From NCBI RefSeq assembly GCF_003063505.1, contig NZ_NERW01000003.1, forward strand, positions 620,001 through 684,000: DNA of 64,000 nucleotides, written 5' to 3'. Shown here in pieces: positions 49,276 to 56,737 of the stretch. The notes beneath the pieces were generated by a model. The model searched no databases, had not been told where the DNA came from, and saw nothing but the letters and a program-made list of their open reading frames with translations. Position 1 is the first letter of the stretch; each line of letters begins with the position of its first letter. The stretch is from Limnohabitans sp. T6-20 (lineage in GTDB: Bacteria; Pseudomonadota; Gammaproteobacteria; Burkholderiales; Burkholderiaceae_C). A program made the translations under genes and the position numbers.

Positions 49276-49293
49276 TCCAACATTCTTCCAACA
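49276..49293 (+). repeat. Candidate integrase arm site (P' side)
   Basis: TCCAACATTCTTCCAACA, identical to 58492-58509. The two lie 70 and 79 nt from the attachment core at either end of the prophage, as arm-type sites of a tyrosine integrase should. Confidence 0.6.
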
Positions 49294-49627
49294 CAACTAC
49301 AAAAGCACCCAGCAAGTCTTCCGAGCTTTAAGTCAATGCTTAGACAAGGATGCCAATTGTTTTTCAGGGCGCGGAGCATAGCCCCTGGACAGCAAGCACC
49401 TCAGCACGCGGCATGGAGCCCACCGCTCCCCTGCATTCGGGGGGATGAACCCCCTCACCCCTTCGGGGCGGCTTCGCCGTGCTACAGGGGCCCCGTGCGG
49501 ATGGTCTTGATGAGCACCAGTTTCTTCGCACTGCAGATACAAACAGGAAAACGCTTAGGGTGTTAGACGGTCTAACACCCTCGACAACGAACGCAGCTTT
49601 TTCGTAAGCTATTTAAATAGAGTTCAG
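49294..49627. other. Hairpin-rich phage intergenic region (origin/packaging candidate)
   Basis: No gene. Contains three small stems in a row (GGGGG-ATGAA-CCCCC, CCCC-TTC-GGGG and CGGC-TTC-GCCG, 49439-49479) and a perfect 11-bp stem AGGGTGTTAGA-CGG-TCTAACACCCT (49557-49581). It lies after the last structural gene, where filamentous phages keep their origins and packaging hairpin. The specific role is inference. Confidence 0.55.
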
Positions 49628-50905
49628 TCAGTGAACTCCTGCAACGACCTTTGCAGACAGCAACAAAACCAAATCCGTGGACTGTTCATCATCTCTGTTG
49701 GATACGTTGAAACCGAACAGAGAAGAACGAGAAGAAACACCGCGTGAGCCCGTCAAGCCGCCGATGACAGCGACTTCACCATCCGCTAACACAAGCGAGG
49801 TTTTAACTTGTCGCTTAGACAATGTGGGTGAACCGTTCACGCCGCTTTCCGTCTTACTAAAACTAGAAACCTGAGCATCAACGGTGGTTGAAACCATGGC
49901 GGAATCCTTTTCAGTGATTGCCACAGGCTGGACGTTGAGAAGCACACCAGAAGGCCGGTACACGACTTGACTGGTCACCTGCCCGGTGTTGTCGCGAGAC
50001 TGACCGGACAGGGTAGGCACTTCGTCGCCAATGGCGATATTGAAAAGAGAACCAGACGCGACACGACCGGAAGGGCTGGCCACCTGCTTAAAGCGGCCAT
50101 CACTTCGGAGAATATCAAGCAATGCCGTGAAGTTCGCGCCCTTGATCGTGATCGTGGACGTGTCAGCAGTCGCGCCGAGGTTCAAACCAAGTGAGCCGCC
50201 GAGCACGTTTGCAACCAATCCGAAACCGTAGCCATCACGCTTAGAGCCGGTCACTTCGATAAACGTCGCGGACACATCCACAAGCGTGGGCTTGATATCA
50301 AGCTGTGAAGCCAGTTCAGAAATGACTTCAAGGTGTTGCGAATGAGTAAGAACCACAACGGCAGCAGCCGGGTGACAAGTGTTCAAAAAAACACGATTGA
50401 CCGATTCACAAAGAACTGTAGGCGTTGACCTAGTTGGCATAAAAACTTTAAACGAAGGTGGCAAGGGTTCAACAGGCTTAGCAGGTTCAAGAGAATCACG
50501 CGCAGAGGTAACACGCGAAGGAAGAGGGCTATCCAACAAAGAAAAAGAAGCGCGTGAGTTATCAAGGGAAACAGGCGCAGGAAGGGCAACAGAAGAGCTA
50601 GCGAGCGTTGATTTAATGCCAACGTAGGTAACACCATCACGGACAACAGCAATAAGACCCTGATCCGCAAGAAAGCCCGTAACAAAAGACCCAATCATTT
50701 CAGGCTCAAGTGACACGTTGAGCGTCACAGGACGATTAAGAGATAAAACGTCAGGACTAAGAACAAAACTCTTTTGCAAAATCTTGCCGTATAGAGTGCC
50801 CAAAAACGATTGAACACTTGCTTTATCAAAAGTCAGTTGCAAAGGTGCAGCAGCAAACGCAAACAGCGGACAACAAATAGCAAGCGCGAGAAGTATTTTT
50901 TTCAT
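49628..50905 (-). CDS. Phage secretin (pIV-like)
   Basis: 425 residues. Signal peptide (KKILLALAICCPLFAFAA), an N-terminal N0/STN-like domain (LQLTFDKASVQSFLGTL), a Ser/Pro linker, then the secretin domain with DVSATFIEVTG, VASPSGRVASGSLFNIAIGDEVPTLS and the closing SLVLADGEVAVIGGLTG. Forms the outer-membrane pore for phage exit. Last gene of the structural unit, starting 1 nt after zot. Confidence 0.93.
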   Translation of the reverse strand: MKKILLALAICCPLFAFAAAPLQLTFDKASVQSFLGTLYGKILQKSFVLSPDVLSLNRPVTLNVSLEPEMIGSFVTGFLADQGLIAVVRDGVTYVGIKSTLASSSVALPAPVSLDNSRASFSLLDSPLPSRVTSARDSLEPAKPVEPLPPSFKVFMPTRSTPTVLCESVNRVFLNTCHPAAAVVVLTHSQHLEVISELASQLDIKPTLVDVSATFIEVTGSKRDGYGFGLVANVLGGSLGLNLGATADTSTITIKGANFTALLDILRSDGRFKQVASPSGRVASGSLFNIAIGDEVPTLSGQSRDNTGQVTSQVVYRPSGVLLNVQPVAITEKDSAMVSTTVDAQVSSFSKTESGVNGSPTLSKRQVKTSLVLADGEVAVIGGLTGSRGVSSRSSLFGFNVSNRDDEQSTDLVLLLSAKVVAGVH

Positions 50906-50906
50906 G

Positions 50907-51893
50907 TCAAAAACCTTTCAAATAAACCCAAGATTCACCGTGTTTGAACCGACGACCTTTAGCGTCCTTCACAAATGCTGATTCATGCACTTTGTCAGAG
51001 GTGCCATCCGATAAAGAAACAAGCCAATCAGAACCAAATCGAACAGTGCCAATCACTGACAAAGTTGAAATGGTTACAGGCTCAGCAGCAGCTTGAGGGG
51101 CAGCAGCAAAGAAGCCAGGAATGAATGCCCAAAAGACAGCACCAAGAGCAAAAGCCCCAGCATTGGTGAACGCATATTTGTAAATTTCTTTCACTTTAGT
51201 CACCCATGTTTTAGAGGGAACAAAGTCCCAAGGAAGCAACGACGAAAAGGTTCCGTGCGGATAGTCAGTCTCGAAAATTTGCTTGGTGTTGTAGGCTGAA
51301 TGCAATTCATAGCCCTTGAAATACCACCGTTCAGCAACAACGGCACCAGCGCCATAACCGACACGGGCAGTCACCAAGTGAAGACGCGGCAGATAGCCCA
51401 AGCGATCATGAATAACTGAGAGCATCCAACCAACATAAGGAATGCGAACTTTGTCCAGGCGAAGACAGCGACATTGATACTCAATGAGAGCTTCACGGAC
51501 TTGCTTATCAATCATGTTGGCATCTTGGACAATGAAGTAAACGTCCCATCCATGCTTACGTGCATGAATGAACCAATCAAGCAAAGCAGCCCTATCTTTG
51601 TCTTGAAAGGAACGTGAATTCAGCCAAGTTCCAAGTTCATCAAGAAGCAAAATTCCATTGCGATCTTCTTCATACGAATCAGGGTTTCCATTGCCAATTG
51701 CATCAAGATCAAAGGCAGTTGGCTTGTCAGGAATACGAACATAAGAAGAGCGCCTGAACGGTGTCAGATGCTCCATTTTCAAATCGACATTTCCAGCAAC
51801 TTTGCGGCCAGCGTATAGAGCCTGCTGGGCCATCCAAACGCAAAATTTTGTCTTGCCCGTGCCTAACTTTCCCTCAACAGAATAGTTAGCCAT
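50907..51893 (-). CDS. Zot-domain phage assembly ATPase (pI-like)
   Basis: 328 residues. Walker A GKLGTGKT (8-15) and Walker B GILLLDELG, a membrane segment (about 230-250, AFALGAVFWAFIPGFFAAA) and a periplasmic C-terminal part. Inner-membrane motor that, with the secretin, extrudes virions. The name Zot comes from the cholera phage homologue; no toxin role is implied. ATG at 51893 with AAGGA upstream. Confidence 0.93.
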   Translation of the reverse strand: MANYSVEGKLGTGKTKFCVWMAQQALYAGRKVAGNVDLKMEHLTPFRRSSYVRIPDKPTAFDLDAIGNGNPDSYEEDRNGILLLDELGTWLNSRSFQDKDRAALLDWFIHARKHGWDVYFIVQDANMIDKQVREALIEYQCRCLRLDKVRIPYVGWMLSVIHDRLGYLPRLHLVTARVGYGAGAVVAERWYFKGYELHSAYNTKQIFETDYPHGTFSSLLPWDFVPSKTWVTKVKEIYKYAFTNAGAFALGAVFWAFIPGFFAAAPQAAAEPVTISTLSVIGTVRFGSDWLVSLSDGTSDKVHESAFVKDAKGRRFKHGESWVYLKGF

Positions 51894-51894
51894 A

Positions 51895-52233
51895 TCAGTC
51901 CTTGAAAACAATCATTGACAGCTTCGAGGTGTACCGCATAGCAGCGACACAACCCCAAAAAATCACCAACGAAGCCAAGACGGTGCCAGCAACTGGAGGA
52001 AACAAAAGACCAATGACATTGCCAACAACCTGACCAGAACCAGAGGGGCTGCTAAGCAAGCCAGAAAACCAAGGCGCAATCATGTTGCTGAACGTCACAA
52101 CACAGCCAACATACAAAGCCCCAAGCCATGCGACAAAAAGCAAGCGCCGTGCAATCGCAGAAGTGTGAATAGCGAGAACAAACGCAGTCCACTTGCCTGC
52201 AATCAATGCGATTAATTGACCAAGAGCACCCAT
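51895..52233 (-). CDS. Phage minor coat/membrane protein (pVI-like)
   Basis: 112 residues with three hydrophobic stretches (LLFVAWLGALYVGCVVTF, VIGLLFPPVAGTVLASLVIFW and an N-terminal one). Size, position between the adsorption protein and Zot, and topology fit the DUF2523/pVI type minor capsid protein at the virion end. RBS AAAGGA before the ATG. Confidence 0.75.
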   Translation of the reverse strand: MGALGQLIALIAGKWTAFVLAIHTSAIARRLLFVAWLGALYVGCVVTFSNMIAPWFSGLLSSPSGSGQVVGNVIGLLFPPVAGTVLASLVIFWGCVAAMRYTSKLSMIVFKD

Positions 52234-52245
52234 GATGAAAGTCCT

Positions 52246-53745
52246 TTAAGCGGTTGCCATAACATTGCGCCAGAAGAGGCCGATAGAGCCAAAGAGCCCA
52301 CCGAGAACCCATACAACGGACATGATTCCGTGGAAGGTTGGCTGGAATTGGCAAACGTCCACGCTATCAAGAACTGGAGCAAAAGCAGGCACTGAAATAA
52401 CGCTACAAGTAGTGGGAAGTGCAAACGTCCAATTTATGAGAGGGAAAGCAGGCCACAAACCGGCCTTGTCTGGGTCATTGACGCGTGAATCAAGAGGCCT
52501 GAATGTGTCTGCAATGGCCGATGAAGGATTCGCCAAACCTTCAACCGTTGAAGGCACACCAGCCGAATCAACGGCTACGCTACAAGGTGGTAAAGGTGCA
52601 ACACCGCAGATCCACGCAAACGAGCCAGAACCTGTAGAAGTTCCAGTTCCAGTTCCAGTTCCAGTTCCAGTTCCAGTTCCAGTGCCAGTGCCTGGAGCGG
52701 TATAAGGGAAAGATGCAGGGTTGATGGTGTCACCAGCCAAGGGCTTGGCCATATCAGCAACAGTAGGGACAGAAGCCGTATTAGCAGCACGCCAAGCCTC
52801 AACGTCAGCAGCAGTAATGGCGCGAGCTTGAGTCCAGCTGGCAGCGGCACTATCAGCAGCAGCAGCAGCTTTCCAAAGGGCATTAGCAGCAGCGGCCAAT
52901 GCGTCATTTGAAGCTGGTTTATCAGCAGCAGAAGCCGGGATGTCAGAGACAGCAGCAGCAACAGATTTAGCAGAAGGCGTATAGGGCACAGACTGACCAA
53001 AAACAGTGTTTGCAACACCATTTGAAGTGCAAACGCCGTTCACAATGCCAGTACCAGCAGCGCAATCTTTATTAGAAATTGACCGTGTAATTGTCTTCGT
53101 GGCAGTCGTATTGTTCAAGTAAAGTTCAGGAATGGAATAGATATATGTCGCGTCAACTTGACTGGCGTTAACCTGATTGAATGTCGGTTGACCATAAGTA
53201 GCACGTGGGTACGTCTGCATGGTCTTATTCCAGCCGTAAGCCAAGGCCTCTTGATAGCTGCCCCAGCAGCCATCAAAGGCAGTCCAACAGTAACCACCAA
53301 CCGTAGTGCCATTAGAATAAATCGGAGCTGTTGCCGCATTCATGCCAGTGCCCGAAGCAGTCACAGTGCCAGAAGAACCAAAAGCAAAATTGATACTCTT
53401 GTCATAGGCCCATTCAAGGGTTTGACGACAGCCGGTTTCCCACATAGCAGCACAGGTAACAACACCAGTAGCAATGCCACCAGCGACCATGCACAACGCC
53501 GAGCCGGGACCAGTTGCACCGCAAGCAGTACCAAGGGCAGCGACACGCCCCCCCATGCTTGCCAATGTGCGAGAAATAGCCGCTGATTCACCTAGATAAC
53601 CAAGCTTGCCGCCGACAAGGGAGCCAAGTGCAGAATTCGCCACGCCGTTAAAACTGGTCACAGTTATGGCGTAGCTATGAATTGGCGCCCAAATGTACAG
53701 AACAAGAACCATAAGACCAGAAATAAGACGACGAGTAGAAGACAT
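52246..53745 (-). CDS. Phage adsorption protein (pIII-like)
   Basis: 499 residues: signal peptide (LISGLMVLVLYIWAPIHSYA), Cys-containing N-terminal domains, an Ala-rich helical stretch (about 270-315), a Gly-Thr repeat linker (about 350-370), a Cys-rich C-terminal domain and a final membrane helix (IMSVVWVLGGLFGSIGLFW). This is the arrangement of pIII/TspB-like host-binding proteins. RBS GGAG next to the T-run of the terminator upstream. Confidence 0.82.
   Translation of the reverse strand: MSSTRRLISGLMVLVLYIWAPIHSYAITVTSFNGVANSALGSLVGGKLGYLGESAAISRTLASMGGRVAALGTACGATGPGSALCMVAGGIATGVVTCAAMWETGCRQTLEWAYDKSINFAFGSSGTVTASGTGMNAATAPIYSNGTTVGGYCWTAFDGCWGSYQEALAYGWNKTMQTYPRATYGQPTFNQVNASQVDATYIYSIPELYLNNTTATKTITRSISNKDCAAGTGIVNGVCTSNGVANTVFGQSVPYTPSAKSVAAAVSDIPASAADKPASNDALAAAANALWKAAAAADSAAASWTQARAITAADVEAWRAANTASVPTVADMAKPLAGDTINPASFPYTAPGTGTGTGTGTGTGTGTGTSTGSGSFAWICGVAPLPPCSVAVDSAGVPSTVEGLANPSSAIADTFRPLDSRVNDPDKAGLWPAFPLINWTFALPTTCSVISVPAFAPVLDSVDVCQFQPTFHGIMSVVWVLGGLFGSIGLFWRNVMATA
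52640..52693 (-). repeat. Hexanucleotide tandem repeat in the adsorption gene
   Basis: Seven perfect GTTCCA units and two imperfect ones (GTGCCA, GTGCCT) on the plus strand, read as Gly-Thr pairs on the minus strand. A change by one unit keeps frame, so linker length can vary by slippage. Confidence 0.9.
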
Positions 53746-53752
53746 AAAAACT

Positions 53753-53788
53753 CCAAAAAAAACCCCCGAGGTTTCCCCCGAGGGTTTA
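53753..53788 (-). terminator. Terminator between coat and adsorption genes
   Basis: On the minus strand AAACCCTCGG...CTCGGGGGTTTTTTTT: inverted GC-rich sequence with eight T. It sits just after the major coat gene, like the central terminator of Ff phages that keeps pVIII output above pIII. Confidence 0.75.
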
Positions 53789-53793
53789 AAACA

Positions 53794-54033
53794 TCAAGAA
53801 GCTTTAGGCAGCTTTTTGACGTACTTCACGGCCACCATGAACACCACAGCAACAGCAGCCAAGCCAACCAACGCACCAGCGTAGCTTGTGACCTTAGTGG
53901 TCACAGTTGCCAAAGCGGTGTCGAAGGGGTCCGCAGTTTGAGCGAACGCCACAGCAGGCAGAAGAGCAGCAGCCGAGACGGCAGCACCGATGCGGGCGAC
54001 TTGACCACGCAGAACAGCGAAACGACGATTCAT
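53794..54033 (-). CDS. Phage major coat protein (pVIII-like)
   Basis: 79 residues: a long signal peptide (MNRRFAVLRG...LLPAVAFA, cleavage likely before QTADPF) gives a mature protein of about 48 residues with an acidic/Thr start, one membrane helix (YAGALVGLAAVAVVFMVAV) and a basic end KYVKKLPKAS. This is the standard form of the major capsid protein. RBS AGGAG 6 nt before the ATG. Confidence 0.92.
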   Translation of the reverse strand: MNRRFAVLRGQVARIGAAVSAAALLPAVAFAQTADPFDTALATVTTKVTSYAGALVGLAAVAVVFMVAVKYVKKLPKAS

Positions 54034-54093
54034 GTCGAACTCCTGAAAACAGGTGAAAGCGCACCCGCCAACGCATCGAGCGATTGCCCGAAT

Positions 54094-54228
54094 TCATGCC
54101 ACGTTCTTGATGTACCTGACCCATGCAACGGATTTACCGATGCCATAGCCAAGCGCCCACAAGCCCGCGTAAATGCCAACGATGTAAGCAACCATCGCAG
54201 CACTGATGTAAGAAGTCATGTTCAACAT
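54094..54228 (-). CDS. Small phage membrane protein (44 aa)
   Basis: 44 residues with one long helix (YISAAMVAYIVGIYAGLWALGYGIG) and a basic tail VRYIKNVA. Position before the major coat gene and size fit a minor tip protein (pVII/pIX type). Start ATG 54228 or 54219; neither has a strong ribosome site, though coupling to the upstream gene is likely. Confidence 0.6.
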   Translation of the reverse strand: MLNMTSYISAAMVAYIVGIYAGLWALGYGIGKSVAWVRYIKNVA

Positions 54229-54231
54229 AGG

Positions 54232-54333
54232 TCAACCGATCTTGTTGCCAGCGTTAACACCCATGAAGAAAATCGCCACTCCGAGAATCACAAAAATGGC
54301 TTGAAAGAGATGACTGACGTTGTTGAAGTCCAT
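54232..54333 (-). CDS. Small phage membrane protein (33 aa, pVII/pIX-like)
   Basis: 33 residues: MDFNNVSHLFQ then a hydrophobic helix AIFVILGVAIFFMGVNAG. It resembles the ~30-residue minor coat proteins at the tip of filamentous virions. RBS AGGGG before the ATG at 54333; it ends 3 nt before the start of the 44-aa gene. Overlaps the 3' end of the next frame. Confidence 0.65.
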   Translation of the reverse strand: MDFNNVSHLFQAIFVILGVAIFFMGVNAGNKIG

Positions 54334-54481
54334 TTGTTTTCCCCTGAGTAATCGCGACAAATGAGCAAATCAAAATTGCCCCTAAAGTCATGTAAACACG
54401 CACAGAAAGGTCATTAAATTTGTAGGCTTTGAGCCCCAAGAAAAGTAAAGCCCACCAGAAAAAAGCTTCAAAACTTGTCAT
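54254..54481 (-). CDS. Possible small phage membrane protein (75 aa)
   Basis: 75 residues with two hydrophobic stretches (FEAFFWWALLFLGLKAY and VYMTLGAILICSFVAI). The last 25 residues overlap the 33-aa gene in another frame and look unlike a conserved tail. It could be real or a chance frame; it starts 3 nt after the upstream gene. Confidence 0.45.
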   Translation of the reverse strand: MTSFEAFFWWALLFLGLKAYKFNDLSVRVYMTLGAILICSFVAITQGKTNGLQQRQSSLSSHFCDSRSGDFLHGC

Positions 54482-54484
54482 TGA

Positions 54485-54712
54485 TCAAGCCTTACGTCCA
54501 AGCTGGCCGATGGTGCAGATGCCACAGCAGGAAGAACGTTCAGCACCACACCACGAACACGGCTCAGGATTTCCGTTACTGGTAACAGAAATAGCCTTGC
54601 GCTGACGATGTTCACGGGTTCGTTGTGCACCTGTCTTTGCATTGACCTTTCGTGGTCTGCCAGGCTTGTTGCCAAGCAAATCGCGGGTGTAGTAATCAGC
54701 TTCAGATTTCAT
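54485..54712 (-). CDS. Small basic Cys-rich phage protein
   Basis: 75 residues. The N-terminal half is strongly basic (GRPRKVNAKTGAQRTREHRQRK), the C-terminal half has CSWCGAERSSCCGIC, a possible zinc knuckle. Likely binds nucleic acid. Start coupled to the previous gene by ATGA. No family recognised. Confidence 0.6.
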   Translation of the reverse strand: MKSEADYYTRDLLGNKPGRPRKVNAKTGAQRTREHRQRKAISVTSNGNPEPCSWCGAERSSCCGICTIGQLGRKA

Positions 54713-54927
54713 TGAATAAACTCTTCGCAAGTCATGGGTTGATAGAGCTGAATCAGAGAGGCTTGGCCGTCGAAATGGTCCACAGCGGCATGAACGGCGG
54801 CTTCGCGGGTTTCGAAAGGGACGGCATGCGCTAACAAATGCACCATGACAATGCCGCCCTCACCATCAGGCGCAAGAAATGCACCGTCATCTAGTGACTG
54901 GACATACCAGCACGGGCGGCAGTCCAT
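54709..54927 (-). CDS. Small phage protein of unknown function (72 aa)
   Basis: 72 residues, acidic, starting MDCRPCWYVQSLDDGAFLAP. No known domain. RBS AAAGGGG upstream; starts 1 nt after the ssDNA-binding protein stop and ends in ATGA with the Cys-rich gene, so it is clearly part of the replication unit. Confidence 0.65.
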   Translation of the reverse strand: MDCRPCWYVQSLDDGAFLAPDGEGGIVMVHLLAHAVPFETREAAVHAAVDHFDGQASLIQLYQPMTCEEFIQ

Positions 54928-54928
54928 A

Positions 54929-55240
54929 TCAGACCCCTTTACCGGGCTTAGTGATTTCCACCGGGCGCAGACTAACAATCTGGGTCTTTTGGGTCTTGCC
55001 GTTGGTGACGATTTCAAGCTCTGCGTCACACTCAATGGGAAAAGGCAGATGCTTGAACTTGTGATACTCGTCGCTGGTGCCGAAGTTGTATTCAACAGTG
55101 GCAAAGCCTTTACCCATGCCTTTGGAATCGTCCAAATCGGTCTGGACATAAATCTTGGTGCTGTCATAAGCCTGACCGCTTTCAAGCTGGCCTTTGCTGC
55201 CTTTGATGCCCTGAACGGTGATGCGTGAAGTGAATTTCAT
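54929..55240 (-). CDS. Phage single-strand DNA-binding protein (pV-like)
   Basis: 103 residues, beta-rich, starting MKFTSRITVQGIKGSKGQLE with YDSTKIYVQTDLDDS and an aromatic-rich centre, matching the small inovirus ssDNA-binding proteins that coat progeny DNA and switch from replication to packaging. Follows Rep by 28 nt. RBS AAAGGA. Confidence 0.85.
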   Translation of the reverse strand: MKFTSRITVQGIKGSKGQLESGQAYDSTKIYVQTDLDDSKGMGKGFATVEYNFGTSDEYHKFKHLPFPIECDAELEIVTNGKTQKTQIVSLRPVEITKPGKGV

Positions 55241-55268
55241 GGTTCGATTTCCTTTGGATTTCCGGCAG

Positions 55269-56354
55269 TTACGAAGGCATCAGCCCGGCCGGTTCGGGCG
55301 ATGTGTGGATGAAACGTTTACAAGCCCGCTGAACACCTGACTTAATGGACTCAGAACTAAGTCCTTTCAGTGAGCGAGGTTTGTCGCGGTGAGCATGTTC
55401 AACAGCCATACGCGTGAGCCAATCAAATCCGGCTGTCATGCTGATATGAACCAAAGAGGGAGCAACAGTCTTTTCAAACCATTGCAAGGTACGCTCTACA
55501 GAAGCTTCTGCGACCTTCAAACCTGTGGGAATGGCCTGGGGTTCCACGTTCTCCAATATGCGCGCACAGAAGCCATACGCACCCGCAAAGAATGATGCTG
55601 GGCGAATCAACGCTTCCAAGGGAATGACACGGTTGTGATTGCGAAGCTCGACTTCTGCGCGCCACCATGGGTCATCCATCAATTTGAACTGGTGGCCCTT
55701 GTCGTAGCCGCGAAACAACTTGCCGGATTCACGTTTGCCGACATAGAACGTGGTGGCAAAGCCCTTCTTGCTGCCCGCGTCATCGAACGATGGTTTGCGG
55801 CCCCTGTAGCTGAATTCGTCGTTTTGGTAGGCGTCGTAAGCCGCTTGAAACCCGTATTCACCTTTGAAGAAGTCGCGGGCGAGGTCGATACGGGTTATGG
55901 TGGCTTGCAGCGGTGTGAAGAACTCATGCGCCCGGCTTTCCCACCCCGGTTTAGCGCTGGTGCAGCCATAGCCCTTGAGCGTGAAGCAGAAGGTGCCGCG
56001 TTGCATGACACCACCGCCACTGACGGAGCCAACTTCTATGCCGTCTTCGTTGACAACGGTGAACGTGTGATCGTAAAAGTCACGTCCTGGACGAACCTCG
56101 CCGGGTTCAAACCCAAGCAAACAAGCCCAATGGACAGCGAGGTCATAAACGATTTCAGCATCGGTCTGAAGACCATCGACGATCAAATCGCCCTTGCTGG
56201 GAATGCTCGACTTGAACAGGGCATCACGAACCACTGAGCAACGGAAATAGTCAACCACCACGCCAGCATCAGCACTTGTTGAACGTTCGACCGACAGGAG
56301 CTTTACCTTTCGACCCTCAAGAACCATTTTTTCTTCGGACTGGTACTTGCTCAT
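55269..56354 (-). CDS. Phage replication initiation protein (Rep, rolling-circle)
   Basis: 361 residues of the Rep_trans/replication initiation factor type. Marked by VDYFRCSV near the start, GCTSAKPGWE, TRIDLARDFFKGEYG and FYVGKRESGKLFRGYDKGHQ with the RAEVELRNHNRVIP segment. It nicks the plus strand at the origin. Its ATG overlaps the HTH gene stop (ATGA). Confidence 0.9.
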   Translation of the reverse strand: MSKYQSEEKMVLEGRKVKLLSVERSTSADAGVVVDYFRCSVVRDALFKSSIPSKGDLIVDGLQTDAEIVYDLAVHWACLLGFEPGEVRPGRDFYDHTFTVVNEDGIEVGSVSGGGVMQRGTFCFTLKGYGCTSAKPGWESRAHEFFTPLQATITRIDLARDFFKGEYGFQAAYDAYQNDEFSYRGRKPSFDDAGSKKGFATTFYVGKRESGKLFRGYDKGHQFKLMDDPWWRAEVELRNHNRVIPLEALIRPASFFAGAYGFCARILENVEPQAIPTGLKVAEASVERTLQWFEKTVAPSLVHISMTAGFDWLTRMAVEHAHRDKPRSLKGLSSESIKSGVQRACKRFIHTSPEPAGLMPS

Positions 56355-56650
56355 GCTGCGCCCCCGTTTATCCCCGTGTTACTCAGGGGGGGTATAGATT
56401 GCGCCTTGCGGTTGTGGGTTGGCAGGGGCTGCGCCCGGCCCGACTTCGTCGTGTCGGGCGCAGCCCCTGCCAACCCACCCAAGTCAATACCGCCGGCGAT
56501 CCACACACGCATATCAACCAAAGAACGCTTGCCCATCTGAAAGCAAGGTACCCGACCATCGCGAATCCAACGTTCGAGCGTGTCATCAGTAACGCCTACA
56601 AGCTCAGCAAAACGCTGCCGAGTGACGAAAGGGGTGAACTGTATTAACAT
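56351..56650 (-). CDS. Small HTH DNA-binding protein (phage, MerR/AlpA-like)
   Basis: 99 residues. TRQRFAELVGVTDDTLERWIRDGRVPCF is a MerR/excisionase-type winged helix. The C-terminal half (after about residue 50) is low in conservation and is coded by a large hairpin (56414-56478). First gene of the leftward phage unit; it starts next to the operator region and may be its regulator or an excisionase. Confidence 0.75.
   Translation of the reverse strand: MLIQFTPFVTRQRFAELVGVTDDTLERWIRDGRVPCFQMGKRSLVDMRVWIAGGIDLGGLAGAAPDTTKSGRAQPLPTHNRKAQSIPPLSNTGINGGAA
56414..56478. repeat. 24-bp perfect inverted repeat (packaging/origin hairpin candidate)
   Basis: Arms 56414-56437 and 56455-56478 (beginning GTGGGTTGGCAGGGGCTG) are exact reverse complements with a 17-nt loop. 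In single-stranded phage DNA it would be a very stable hairpin. It lies within the HTH gene's 3' half. Confidence 0.85.
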
Positions 56651-56671
56651 TTTGGTAACATGCTTAAAGGT

Positions 56672-56705
56672 GTTATCGTTATGGTAGTTATCGTTTTAGA
56701 TAACG
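56672..56705. promoter_or_regulatory. Operator repeats between divergent phage units
   Basis: GTTATCGTT occurs at 56672 and again at 56687, 15 bp on; the second forms a palindrome GTTATC-GTTTTA-GATAAC (56687-56704). They lie in the 87-nt gap between the HTH gene and the regulator. A likely binding site for one of these. Confidence 0.65.
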
Positions 56706-56737
56706 TCAATAACCGTCAGGCGGAAAGATGTAACAAA

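Noticed and set aside
50907..51893. Zonula occludens toxin
   Set aside because: The Zot domain is the normal assembly ATPase of filamentous phages; no evidence for toxin function here.
52640..52693. CRISPR-like or other spaced repeat array
   Set aside because: The 6-bp units are contiguous without spacers and code for a Gly-Thr linker.
53677..54351. A 224-codon plus-strand frame across the phage coat genes
   Set aside because: Opposite to the major coat and tip genes, which have ribosome sites and proper signal/helix structure; the frame is Ser/Asn/His-rich without a domain.
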